A stretch of DNA of 64,000 nt from Streptomyces bluensis. GTDB lineage: Bacteria; Actinomycetota; Actinomycetes; Streptomycetales; Streptomycetaceae. Below are positions 1 to 9,307 of the stretch, piece by piece; the first letter of the stretch is position 1; each line of letters begins with the position of its first letter. The DNA lies in contig NZ_BMVM01000001.1 of the NCBI RefSeq assembly GCF_014650715.1, positions 930,001 to 994,000 on the forward strand, in the 5' to 3' direction. The notes below the pieces were generated by a model that ran no database searches, was not told the origin of the DNA, and saw only the letters and a list, made by a program, of their open reading frames with translations. The position numbers and the translations under genes were made by a program.

Positions 1-154
1 TGGCCTGGACCGGCACCGCGGTGTCCGGAAGCGGCGGGGAGGCATGGACCAGGCGCAGCGGGACACCACGCAGCGCGGCCTCCCGGGCCGCCCAGTGCGC
101 TGCCGCCGAACTCGGCGGAGACCCGTCGACGCCCACCAGCACGGGGTGACTCAT
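1..154 (-). CDS. universal stress protein (UspA family), 5' part only
   Basis: This is the first 51 codons of a minus-strand gene that runs off the left edge. The protein begins MSHPVLVGVDGSP, the usual first strand and ATP-binding Asp-containing turn of UspA-fold proteins, followed by an Ala/Arg-rich helix (AAHWAAREAALRG) and a second strand (PLRLVHASPP). The ATG at 154 has an AGGAGG-type ribosome site just upstream. Usp proteins bind nucleotides and help actinomycetes survive hypoxia, starvation or redox stress. It is divergent from the metal ATPase gene at 304, so the two may share a promoter region (155-303). The full length cannot be judged. Confidence 0.88.
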   Translation of the reverse strand, partial: MSHPVLVGVDGSPPSSAAAHWAAREAALRGVPLRLVHASPPLPDTAVPVQA

Positions 155-303
155 CACGTCCTCCTTCGAACCGCCCCGACGAGTACCCCGGCTCCGCCGT
201 GTGCTCCCCGGCAGCCGTGCGCACACCCGCCGGTTGTGTCGCACGCTGGGCTTGGAGGCCCTTCTTCTGGAGCGCTCGTTCCGAGGCTTTCTACGGAGGC
301 GCC

Positions 304-2598
304 ATGCGTACTCGGCACACGCCCCTCAGCGCGGACTTCCTGCTGCTAGTGGTGACCTCGGCGGCACTCGTGGCCGGCGGTGCCGCCTGGCTGGCAGGAG
401 CGCCGGACGTGGCGCACCTGTGCTGGGCGGCGGGAACCGTGGCGGCCGTCGTGCCCTCCGTGGCCTGGATCCTGCGTACGCTGCACCAGGGCCACGTGGG
501 CGTCGATGTGATCGCCGTGCTCGCCCTGGGCGGCACGCTCGCCGTACGGGAGTTCCTGGCCGGCGCCCTGATCGCCCTGATGCTGGCCACCGGCCGGACG
601 CTGGAGACCGCCGCGCAGCGCCGGGCCTCACACGATCTGAGTGCGCTGCTCCAGCACGCGCCGCGATCGGCCCGTCTGCGCACCGGCTCCACGGTGCGCA
701 CGGTGCCCCTCGCCGAGGTCCGTGTGGACGACTCACTCGTGGTCGGTCCGGGCGAGGTGGTCCCCGTGAACGGCCGGGTCACCGGCCGGAACGCCCTGAT
801 CGACGAATCGGCGCTCACCGGCGAATCGCTCCCGGTGGAGCGCGCCGTCGGCCAGTCCGTCCGCAGCGGCGCCGTCAACGCCGGCGGCGCCTTCGACCTG
901 CTCGCCACCGCCACCGAGCAGGACAGCGCCTACGCGGAGATCGTCCGTCTGGCCCGGCAGGCCGGTGCCGCGTCGGCCCCCGTGGTGCGGCTCGCCGACC
1001 GGTACGCCGCCTGGTTCGTGCCCCTGTCCCTGGTGGTGGCCGCTCTGGCCTGGGCGGTCGGCGGCTCGGCGACGTCGGCCGTCGCGGTCCTCGTGGTGGC
1101 CACTCCCTGCCCGCTGTTGCTCGCCGCACCGGTGGCCATCGTCTCCGGGCTGTCCCGGGCCGCCCGCCGTGGTGTGGTGGTCCGGGACGGTGGGGCCCTG
1201 GAGTCCCTGGGCCGGGCACGCACCCTCGTGCTGGACAAGACCGGGACGCTGACGACCGGCCGTCCACGCGTCGTGGAGGTGTCCGCCGCGCCCCGCCACG
1301 AGTCGGCGGAGGTGCTGCGCCAGGCGGCGTCCCTCGACCAGTTCTCGCCGCACGTTCTGGCTCAGGCGCTCGTCGACGAGGCACACCGGCGCGGGTTGCG
1401 GTTGTCGCTGCCGAGGGACGTGCAGGAGGATCCTGGGCGGGGAGCCACGGGAACCGTGGACGGCCACCGGGTGAGGATCGGCCGGGCGCACATCGGGCCG
1501 GACAGTCCCGCCTGGGTCCGCGCGGTCGACAACCAGGCGGTGCTTGACGGTGCGACGGTGGTCTGGGTGACCGCCGACGGCGACGTCACCGGCGCCGTGC
1601 TGCTGCGCGATCCCTTGCGCCATGACGCTCCGAGGACCCTGCGGCGGCTGCGCGCGGCGGGTATCGGGCGGCTGCTGATGCTCACCGGCGACCGCGCCGA
1701 ACCCGCCCGCGAAGTCGCCGCCGTGCTCGGCCTCGACGGTGTGGCGACCGAACAGAGCCCTGCCGACAAGGTCGCGGCGGTACGCGCGGAACGTGCTCAC
1801 GCGGTCACTGTCATGGTGGGCGACGGCGTCAACGACGCGCCCGCGCTCGCGGCCGCCGACATCGGTGTCGCCATGGGTGCCCGCGGCTCCAGCGCCTCGT
1901 CCCAGGCCGCGGACGTCATCCTCACCACGGACCGGGTGGACCGGCTGGCCGACGCGATGAGCATCGCCGTACGGGCCCGGCGCATCGCGGTGCAGAGCGC
2001 GCTGGGCGGCATGCTGATGTCGCTCGCCGCCATGGTGGCGGCGGCGTTCGGCCTGCTGCCTCCGGCGGCCGGCGCTCTGCTCCAGGAGGGCATCGACGTC
2101 GCCGTCATCCTCAACGCGCTGCGCGCCCTGCTCCCGGACCGTGCCGCCCGACGGTCCCTCACCCCCGCCACGGAGGATCTCGTCCACCGCTTCGCGGCCG
2201 AGCACGACGATCTCCAGGAGGTGGTGGAGGCGGTGCGCACCGCGGCCGACCTGCTGTCCGGGGCGTCGGAGGAACAGGCGCGGGCGGCGGTCCAGCGTGT
2301 GCACCGCCTGCTCACCGACCAGTTGCTGCCCCATGAGCACGCCGAGGAGCACCAGCTCTATCCCGCCCTCGCCGACACACTCGGCGGCCCCGAGTCCACG
2401 GCCACGATGAGCCGGGCCCACGCCGAGATCGAACGCCTCGCCCACCGCATCGCCATCCATCTCACCCTCACCGACGCCGAGGGCAGGCTGCGCCCGGAGA
2501 ACATCCAGGACCTGCGCGCCTGCCTGTACGGCTTGTACAGCGTGCTGCGACTGCACTTCACGCAGGAGGAGGAGAACTACTTCTCGCTGGCACCGTGA
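304..2598 (+). CDS. P1B-5-type heavy-metal ATPase with C-terminal hemerythrin domain
   Basis: This is a 764-residue P-type transition-metal pump. Seen: actuator motif TGES, the metal-binding membrane motif TPCP (residues 267-270) where copper pumps have CPC, phosphorylation motif DKTGTLTTG (Asp 311), GDGVNDAPAL hinge, a late membrane motif QEGID, and no N-terminal CxxC domain. About 150 C-terminal residues form a hemerythrin-like module with spaced histidines and acids (HEHAEEH, SRAHAEIE, HFTQEEENYF). TPCP plus QExxD plus a hemerythrin tail is the published description of P1B-5 ATPases, for which Ni/Fe transport has been reported. The metal here is inferred. The ATG at 304 is chosen over an upstream GTG because GGAGG lies 5 bases before it. 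The gene ends 4 bases from the convergent phosphatase gene. Confidence 0.9.
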   Translation: MRTRHTPLSADFLLLVVTSAALVAGGAAWLAGAPDVAHLCWAAGTVAAVVPSVAWILRTLHQGHVGVDVIAVLALGGTLAVREFLAGALIALMLATGRTLETAAQRRASHDLSALLQHAPRSARLRTGSTVRTVPLAEVRVDDSLVVGPGEVVPVNGRVTGRNALIDESALTGESLPVERAVGQSVRSGAVNAGGAFDLLATATEQDSAYAEIVRLARQAGAASAPVVRLADRYAAWFVPLSLVVAALAWAVGGSATSAVAVLVVATPCPLLLAAPVAIVSGLSRAARRGVVVRDGGALESLGRARTLVLDKTGTLTTGRPRVVEVSAAPRHESAEVLRQAASLDQFSPHVLAQALVDEAHRRGLRLSLPRDVQEDPGRGATGTVDGHRVRIGRAHIGPDSPAWVRAVDNQAVLDGATVVWVTADGDVTGAVLLRDPLRHDAPRTLRRLRAAGIGRLLMLTGDRAEPAREVAAVLGLDGVATEQSPADKVAAVRAERAHAVTVMVGDGVNDAPALAAADIGVAMGARGSSASSQAADVILTTDRVDRLADAMSIAVRARRIAVQSALGGMLMSLAAMVAAAFGLLPPAAGALLQEGIDVAVILNALRALLPDRAARRSLTPATEDLVHRFAAEHDDLQEVVEAVRTAADLLSGASEEQARAAVQRVHRLLTDQLLPHEHAEEHQLYPALADTLGGPESTATMSRAHAEIERLAHRIAIHLTLTDAEGRLRPENIQDLRACLYGLYSVLRLHFTQEEENYFSLAP

Positions 2599-2602
2599 GG
2601 GG

Positions 2603-3844
2603 TCACAGGCGGATGACGACGAGGGCGACGTCGTCGGGGGCGCCACCGGCGACGCCGAGGCGGTCCAGCAGCCCGTCGGCCAGCGGGCCGGGGGCGAGGG
2701 CGCCTTCCTCAGCCAGCGCCGTGGTCAGACGCGCCAGGCTGACGTCGATGTCCTCGTCGCGGCGCTCGATGAGGCCGTCGGTGTACAACACGAGGGTGTC
2801 TCCCCGGCCGTAGGACAGGCCGGCCTGGGGGCGGGGGACATGGCGCATGCGGGCGCCGAGCGGTGGATCGGTGGCCTGGTCCAGCAGCTCGCAGCTCCCG
2901 TCGGTGTGGAGCAGGACGGGCGGCGGGTGCCCGGCGTTGCTGTAGATGATCAGTCTGGAGCGGGGGTCGATGAGTACCTTGACCGCGGTCGCGGCCGTGG
3001 CGCCTTCCAGGGAGCGGGCGTACAGACCGAGGACTTCCAGAGCCTGGGCGGGGCTGGGGACGGCGCGGATGGCCGCGCTCAGGGCGCTGCGGAGCATGCC
3101 CATGACGGCGGCGGCGTGCAGTCCGTGGCCGATGACGTCCCCGACCGCCGCGGCATAGCGGTCGGGCGGCAGGTCGACGACGTCGTACCAGTCGCCGCAC
3201 ACGTTGAGCGAGCTGGTCGCCGGCAGGTACCGCACGGCGATGTTCTCGGTGTACCGGTGCAGGTCGGGGACGTTGAGCATGGCTTCCTGGAGGGTGACGG
3301 CGACCTGTCGTTCACGGGCGTGGGCCTCGCGCAGCTCCTGGTTCAGCCGGTGCAGCTCCCGGGCCCGTACGTACAGCTCGGCCGCCATGCCCTTCTCACG
3401 CTCGGTGAAGTCCGCGGAGAGCTCGCGGGCCCGGTGCGAGCGGACGAAGGCGGTGACGTCCTCGGCCCGCTGGACGACCCACTGCACCGTGCCGTCGGAT
3501 CCGGACAGCGGGGTGAGGATCTCGGTCCACCATCGCTCCTCGAATCCGCCCGGCCGGTCGGGAGCGGGCATGTCGTACCGCTGGAGCACCAGGGTTTCCG
3601 GTTTGCCCGTGTCCAGGACGCGGCGCAGTGCCGCCTTCACGTTCCGCTCCGCGTCGTCGTCGGGGGCGCCGGGGTTTTCCGGCAGGGCGTCGAAGAAGTA
3701 CTTCCCGACCAGTTCCTCACTGGTCCGTCCGGTGGACTGCGTGCCTGCCGGGTTGGCGTAGCGGATCACCAGGTCCGTGTCGAGCACCAGGTACGGGCTT
3801 GGTGTGGCGTCGAAGAAGGCCGTGAAATCGATGTCCGCTGTCAT
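2603..3844 (-). CDS. PAS domain-containing SpoIIE/PP2C serine phosphatase
   Basis: A 413-residue cytoplasmic signalling protein. The N-terminal third is a PAS fold (TPSPYLVLDTDLVIRYANPAG), continuing through a PAC-like stretch. A heptad-rich helical linker (about residues 130-190, charged coiled coil) leads to a PP2C/SpoIIE phosphatase domain with DWYDVVDLP, AVGDVIGHGLHAA, VLYTDGLIERR and a C-terminal DDVALVVIRL, which together carry the metal-binding Asp/Gly residues of the family. Such proteins dephosphorylate anti-anti-sigma factors in partner-switching stress cascades. The ATG at 3844 (MTADIDF) is preferred over an upstream in-frame start because GGAGAG precedes it. No kinase domain is present, and the partner is not in the window. 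Confidence 0.88.
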   Translation of the reverse strand: MTADIDFTAFFDATPSPYLVLDTDLVIRYANPAGTQSTGRTSEELVGKYFFDALPENPGAPDDDAERNVKAALRRVLDTGKPETLVLQRYDMPAPDRPGGFEERWWTEILTPLSGSDGTVQWVVQRAEDVTAFVRSHRARELSADFTEREKGMAAELYVRARELHRLNQELREAHARERQVAVTLQEAMLNVPDLHRYTENIAVRYLPATSSLNVCGDWYDVVDLPPDRYAAAVGDVIGHGLHAAAVMGMLRSALSAAIRAVPSPAQALEVLGLYARSLEGATAATAVKVLIDPRSRLIIYSNAGHPPPVLLHTDGSCELLDQATDPPLGARMRHVPRPQAGLSYGRGDTLVLYTDGLIERRDEDIDVSLARLTTALAEEGALAPGPLADGLLDRLGVAGGAPDDVALVVIRL

Positions 3845-3934
3845 GACGCGCTCTCCGTGGCCTGCGAGCGCGACCACCCGCCGCACGTCCAGTCTACGAG
3901 CGACGCACGGCCCGGGCTCGCCGGACGGGCAACC

Positions 3935-4079
3935 GAGGGCTCCAAGTGGCGCGGTGAGTCGGGCTGCGATCGACCGTCGAGAACCGCAGGGCGAGCCTCA
4001 TCACGGCAGAACACGCCTACCGTGCTGCCCACCCGGTCGAGTGAGAGGGACACCGTGTGACACCGTGTTCTCCTACTGA
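3935..4079 (+). repeat. left copy of diverged plsC promoter/start duplication
   Basis: This segment matches the region just upstream of plsC (21584-21837) in the same order: GAGGGCTCCAA, GTCGGGCT, a 14-base block CAGAACACGCCTAC (4007-4020) and a 20-base block at 4039-4058. It ends in a GTG start with codons reading M-F-S-Y-stop (4065-4079), whereas intact plsC begins M-F-Y-Y-V. The short word GACACCGTGT is doubled here. A stretch of about 110 bases found in the right copy is missing. Similarity stops right after the first codons of plsC. The segment lies at the left border of the carbohydrate-enzyme island. Confidence 0.75.
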
Positions 4080-4398
4080 ACGTTGTACGACACCTCATTC
4101 GATCGGGGCTAGGACCGGGGGTTTTCTATGATTGCGGGCATCGATTTCAGCACGGAACCAGCACGGGGTCGCTGGCGCACTGACTCAGTGCTGGCCGGCC
4201 TGCGTCGAGCACGCTCCGTTGGCCCCGTCGGCATCCGCACATGGTTGCTCAGTGTCACCAACGGTCTGAGCTGAGCCTCACGCCACGGTGCCTTCGCCCC
4301 CGTGACCCGCCAGGCGGACCGATGAGCGTGTACTCGCCTTACTGAGGCAACGCGAGCGCCCATGCGTACTTGCGTGCGTCCATACCCGCGCTCGTGCG
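4080..4398. other. intergenic stretch, no gene recognised
   Basis: About 320 bases at the left edge of the island. Open frames here are short and show no recognisable domain or convincing ribosome site. The composition is less GC-rich than the flanking genes. It is most likely junction DNA between the truncated plsC start on the left and the RICIN relic on the right. Confidence 0.5.
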
Positions 4399-4812
4399 GT
4401 GCCGAGCCATCTCAACACCAAGGTCCCGGCCATCCCCACCGGGAACCGCACGGTGACCATCGCCGGCGGCAGCCACGTACTCGACGTGAAGAGCGCAAGC
4501 CTCGCGAACGACGCCGAGATCATCCGCTGGCCCAGCACCGGCGGCACCAACCAGCGCTTCGCGTTCGTGCCCCTCGGTGACGGATACACGCGGATCGTCA
4601 GCCAGGCGAGCGGCAAGGACGTCGTCATCAGGTCGGCCTCCCGCGACGCGGGCGCGAAGGCCATCCAGTACTCGTACGAGGCCAACGCGAACACCAACGA
4701 CGAATGGCTGGCGGAAGACGCGGGCAACGGCCGTGTCCGGCTCCTCAACCGCCACAGCGGTCTCTAGCGCCCGTTCGACGACGCCGACCATCAGCTGTTC
4801 AACGTCTCCTGA
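4399..4812 (+). pseudogene. relic of a RICIN (beta-trefoil lectin) protein, interrupted by a stop
   Basis: The frame encodes an incomplete RICIN-type carbohydrate-binding domain with repeated motifs (VLDVKSAS, GGTNQRFAFVPLGDGYTRIV, SGKDVVI, DEWLAEDAGNGRVRLLNRHSG). A TAG at 4765-4767 interrupts it, and the same frame then continues RPFDDADHQLFNVS to a TGA at 4810-4812, which reads like the true end of the domain. There is no signal peptide, no catalytic domain and no good ribosome site at the first GTG. It is probably the 3' remnant of a secreted glycosidase like its neighbours. Confidence 0.65.
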
Positions 4813-5326
4813 CGTGAATCCCGTCAGCACCACGGTAGGCCTTCTCTGCACACAGGTCTCGCGCCTGAAAAGCGTGCGACAACGGCGGCTGGCACAGGGC
4901 CCGGCCCGTCCGCATGGGCCGGTGAGGCTGTTCCGGCCGTACAACTACCCCGGCCGCGCCCTGCCGTGCCGTCCCAGCCCCTGCGGTGCCGTCGCGGCTC
5001 CGCCCCGTGGCGGCGCGGCCTTCACTCGCTCCGCACGCGGCTACAGGACGGCCAACTGCACTCTCGCACATCCAATGTCTGGCTCGACGTCAGTGCGCCG
5101 GCCGGACACACATCCGGCGTCAGCCGAGCATTTCGTGTCGCAAGACTAGACAGAGGCAACGTTCATATCCGTTAATCCATCCCATGTATGAGTGGAGAGG
5201 GCCGATGGACCGAGACTCGAAGGGGCCGAGACTCCTGTCGCCCCCGGGACTCCTTGCGCAGCCTGGCTGCGATGTCGTCGCCCTGCTGGACGAATGGCGC
5301 CACTTCTCCTCAACGAAAGGTGCAAG
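4813..5326. other. intergenic stretch before the GH127 gene
   Basis: About 510 bases without a supportable gene. Several overlapping short frames exist on both strands but none carries a domain or a good start. Relatively AT-rich sequence near 5155-5190 (CATATCCGTTAATCCATCC) is a plausible promoter area for the GH127 gene, but no clear -35/-10 pair can be named. Confidence 0.45.
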
Positions 5327-7636
5327 ATGTCCTCTTCCGTCAGCAGACGGCGCCTACTGCAAGTAGTCGGGGCCGCCGGCGCCGCTTCTGCCACCGGATC
5401 CTTCATCGGCGCATCTCCCGCCCGCGCAGCGGCCGTTCCTCCGGCAAGGGCCGATATCGGGGTCTTGGCACACCCATTCGAACTCGGCCAGGTCCGGCTC
5501 TCCGCGAGCCGGTGGCTGGACAACCAGAACCGTACGCGGAACTACCTGCGGTTCGTCGACGTCGACCGGCTGCTGTACAACTTCCGCGCGAACCACCGGC
5601 TGTCCACCAACGGCGCGGCTGCCACGGGCGGCTGGGACGCGCCGACGTTCCCCTTCCGCACCCACGTCCAAGGGCACTTCCTCACGGCATGGGCACAGCT
5701 GTACGCGGTGACCGGGGACACCGCCTCCCGGGACAAGGCCACCTACATGGTTGCGGAGCTGGCCACATGCCAGGCCAACAACAGCGCCGCCGGTTTCAAC
5801 GCCGGGTACCTCTCCGGCTATCCCGAGTCCGACTTCACCGCCCTTGAGCAGCGGACCCTGAACAACGGCAACGTGCCGTACTACACCCTCCACAAGACCC
5901 TCGCCGGCCTGCTGGACGTATGGCGCCACATCGGCAGCACGCAGGCCCGGGACGTGCTGCTCGCCCTGGCGGGATGGGTCGACTGGCGAACCGGCAGGCT
6001 GACCGGCCAGCAGATGCAGGCCATGCTGCAAACCGAGTTCGGCGGCATGAACACCGTGCTGACCGATCTCTACCAGCAGACAGGCGACGCGCGGTGGCTC
6101 ACCGTCGCCCGGCGGTTCGATCACGCCGCGGTGTTCGACCCCCTGGCGTCCGGCCAGGACCAGCTGGGCGGACTGCACGCCAACACCCAGGTACCCAAGT
6201 GGATCGGGGCCGCCCGGGAGTACAAGGCCACCGGCACCACCCGCTACCGGGACATCGCCACCAACGCCTGGAACATCACCGTCAACTCGCACACCTATGC
6301 CATCGGCGGCAACAGCCAGGCGGAGCATTTCCGCGCCCCGAACGCCATCGCCGGCTTCCTGAACAAGGACACGTGCGAAAGCTGCAACACCTTCAACATG
6401 CTCACCCTCACCCGGGAACTGTTCGCCCTGGACCCGAACCGAGTCGCACTGTTCGACTACTACGAGCGGGCATGGCTGAACCAGATGATCGGCCAGCAGA
6501 ACCCTGTCGACGACCACGGCCACATCACCTATTTCACCCCGCTCAACCCAGGAGGCCGACGCGGCGTGGGCCCGGCGTGGGGCGGCGGCACTTGGAGCAC
6601 CGACTACGGCACCTTCTGGTGCTGCCAGGGCACGGGCCTGGAGATGCACACCAGGCTGATGGACTCCATCTACTTCCGCAGTGACAACACCCTGATCGTG
6701 AACATGTTCGTGCCCTCGGTGCTCAACTGGTCGGAGCGCGGAATCACGGTCACCCAGACCACGACATACCCCGCAAGCGACACCACGACCCTGCAGGTCA
6801 CCGGCAACGTCAGCGGAACCTGGGCGATGCGCATCCGCATCCCGAGCTGGACCGCCGGGGCCACCGTCAGCGTCAACGGCGTCGCGCAGAGCATCACCAC
6901 CACGCCCGGCAGCTACGCCACCCTGAGCCGGTCGTGGGCCTCCGGCGACACGGTGACCGTCCGCCTGCCCATGCGGGTCATCATGCGAGCGGCGAACGAC
7001 AACGCGAACGTCGCCGCGATCACCTACGGCCCGGTGGTCCTGTCCGGCAACTACGGCGACTCCGCGCTCAGCTCCCTCCCGTCGCTGAACACGTCCTCGA
7101 TCACACGGACCAGCAGCACGTCACTCGCTTTCACCGCCACCGCCAACGGCTCCACCGTCAACCTGGGCCCGTTCCACGACGCGCACGGCCACAACTACAC
7201 CGTCTACTGGAACGCCGGCGGCACCGTCCGTCTCGCCAACGTGGGCAGCGGTCTCGTGCTGGGCGTCCAGAACATGTCCACGGCCAACGGTGGCCGCGCT
7301 CTGCAGTGGCACGACTCGGGCACTGCCGACCACGACTGGCAAATGATCAACGACGGGAACGGGTTCCGCTTCCGTAACGCCCACAGCGGCAAGGTGCTCG
7401 GTGTCCAGGACATGTCCACAGCAGACAACGCGGCCGTACTCCAGTGGTCGGACAACGGCACCGCCGACCACCGATGGACGCTGCTCGACCAGGGAGACGG
7501 GACCTACAAGATTCGCAACGAGAACAGCGGCAAGCTGCTCGCCATCGCGAACAACTCCACCGCTGTCGGCGCGTTCGCCGTCCAAGACTCGGACAACGGC
7601 ACCGCCGACAACCGATGGCGCATCGTGAGGAGCTGA
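5327..7636 (+). CDS. secreted GH127 beta-L-arabinofuranosidase with RICIN domain
   Basis: A 769-residue exported enzyme. The first about 35 residues form a twin-arginine signal (SRRRLLQVVGAAGA...ARA). The catalytic region to about residue 620 shows the GH127 signature: an ESCNTFNMLTLTR segment with Glu and Cys, and FWCCQGTGLEMHTR with paired Cys. In characterised GH127 enzymes these Cys/Glu bind zinc and one Cys is the nucleophile. The last about 140 residues are a cysteine-poor RICIN beta-trefoil with three repeats (GLVLGVQNMST, GKVLGVQDMST, GKLLAIANNST), each ending in DW or RW. The predicted role is release of beta-linked L-arabinofuranose from plant arabino-oligosaccharides or hydroxyproline-rich glycoproteins. 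The ATG at 5327 is chosen because the Tat signal begins there and GAAAGG precedes it. Confidence 0.87.
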   Translation: MSSSVSRRRLLQVVGAAGAASATGSFIGASPARAAAVPPARADIGVLAHPFELGQVRLSASRWLDNQNRTRNYLRFVDVDRLLYNFRANHRLSTNGAAATGGWDAPTFPFRTHVQGHFLTAWAQLYAVTGDTASRDKATYMVAELATCQANNSAAGFNAGYLSGYPESDFTALEQRTLNNGNVPYYTLHKTLAGLLDVWRHIGSTQARDVLLALAGWVDWRTGRLTGQQMQAMLQTEFGGMNTVLTDLYQQTGDARWLTVARRFDHAAVFDPLASGQDQLGGLHANTQVPKWIGAAREYKATGTTRYRDIATNAWNITVNSHTYAIGGNSQAEHFRAPNAIAGFLNKDTCESCNTFNMLTLTRELFALDPNRVALFDYYERAWLNQMIGQQNPVDDHGHITYFTPLNPGGRRGVGPAWGGGTWSTDYGTFWCCQGTGLEMHTRLMDSIYFRSDNTLIVNMFVPSVLNWSERGITVTQTTTYPASDTTTLQVTGNVSGTWAMRIRIPSWTAGATVSVNGVAQSITTTPGSYATLSRSWASGDTVTVRLPMRVIMRAANDNANVAAITYGPVVLSGNYGDSALSSLPSLNTSSITRTSSTSLAFTATANGSTVNLGPFHDAHGHNYTVYWNAGGTVRLANVGSGLVLGVQNMSTANGGRALQWHDSGTADHDWQMINDGNGFRFRNAHSGKVLGVQDMSTADNAAVLQWSDNGTADHRWTLLDQGDGTYKIRNENSGKLLAIANNSTAVGAFAVQDSDNGTADNRWRIVRS

Positions 7637-7701
7637 GGCCCACCCCGGAAGCAGATTGTGGTCGCTCTCCACCCTCCCGCTTGCTCGTCACTTCGACCTT
7701 C

Positions 7702-7717
7702 GTTCGACATGACGAAC
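7702..7717. promoter_or_regulatory. inverted repeat upstream of the GH62 gene
   Basis: GTTCG-ACATGA-CGAAC is a 5-base inverted repeat about 80 bases upstream of the GH62 start. The position fits an operator for a dimeric repressor. No regulator can be assigned from sequence alone. Confidence 0.35.
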
Positions 7718-7792
7718 ATCACGGGTCGCAGTGCATCACCAGTCCAGCCAGCCCCTGACCGGGGCAACGGGAACCGCTTACTCAAGGAATGA

Positions 7793-9214
<1,422 letters not shown>

Positions 9215-9236
9215 CCCGAGGGCACACGACCAGAAG

Positions 9237-9269
9237 CTTGTGACCGTGCCTCTCAGGCACGGTCACAAG
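9237..9269. terminator. hairpin terminator after GH62 gene
   Basis: A perfect 14-base-pair stem (CTTGTGACCGTGCC / GGCACGGTCACAAG) with a 5-base loop lies 23 bases after the GH62 stop and before the GH27 gene. There is no U-tract, as is usual in Streptomyces. Confidence 0.8.
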
Positions 9270-9307
9270 CGGCTTGCGCCTTGTCTCCCAGGAAGAAGGA
9301 CCCCTAC

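Noticed and set aside
44..349. Short plus-strand open frame over the stress protein gene
   Set aside because: It is antisense to a clear UspA start, Pro/Arg-rich by GC bias, and has no domain.
2840..4060. 406-codon plus-strand open frame opposite the SpoIIE phosphatase gene
   Set aside because: It is a mirror of the GC-rich coding strand. The minus-strand frame has full PAS and PP2C motifs.
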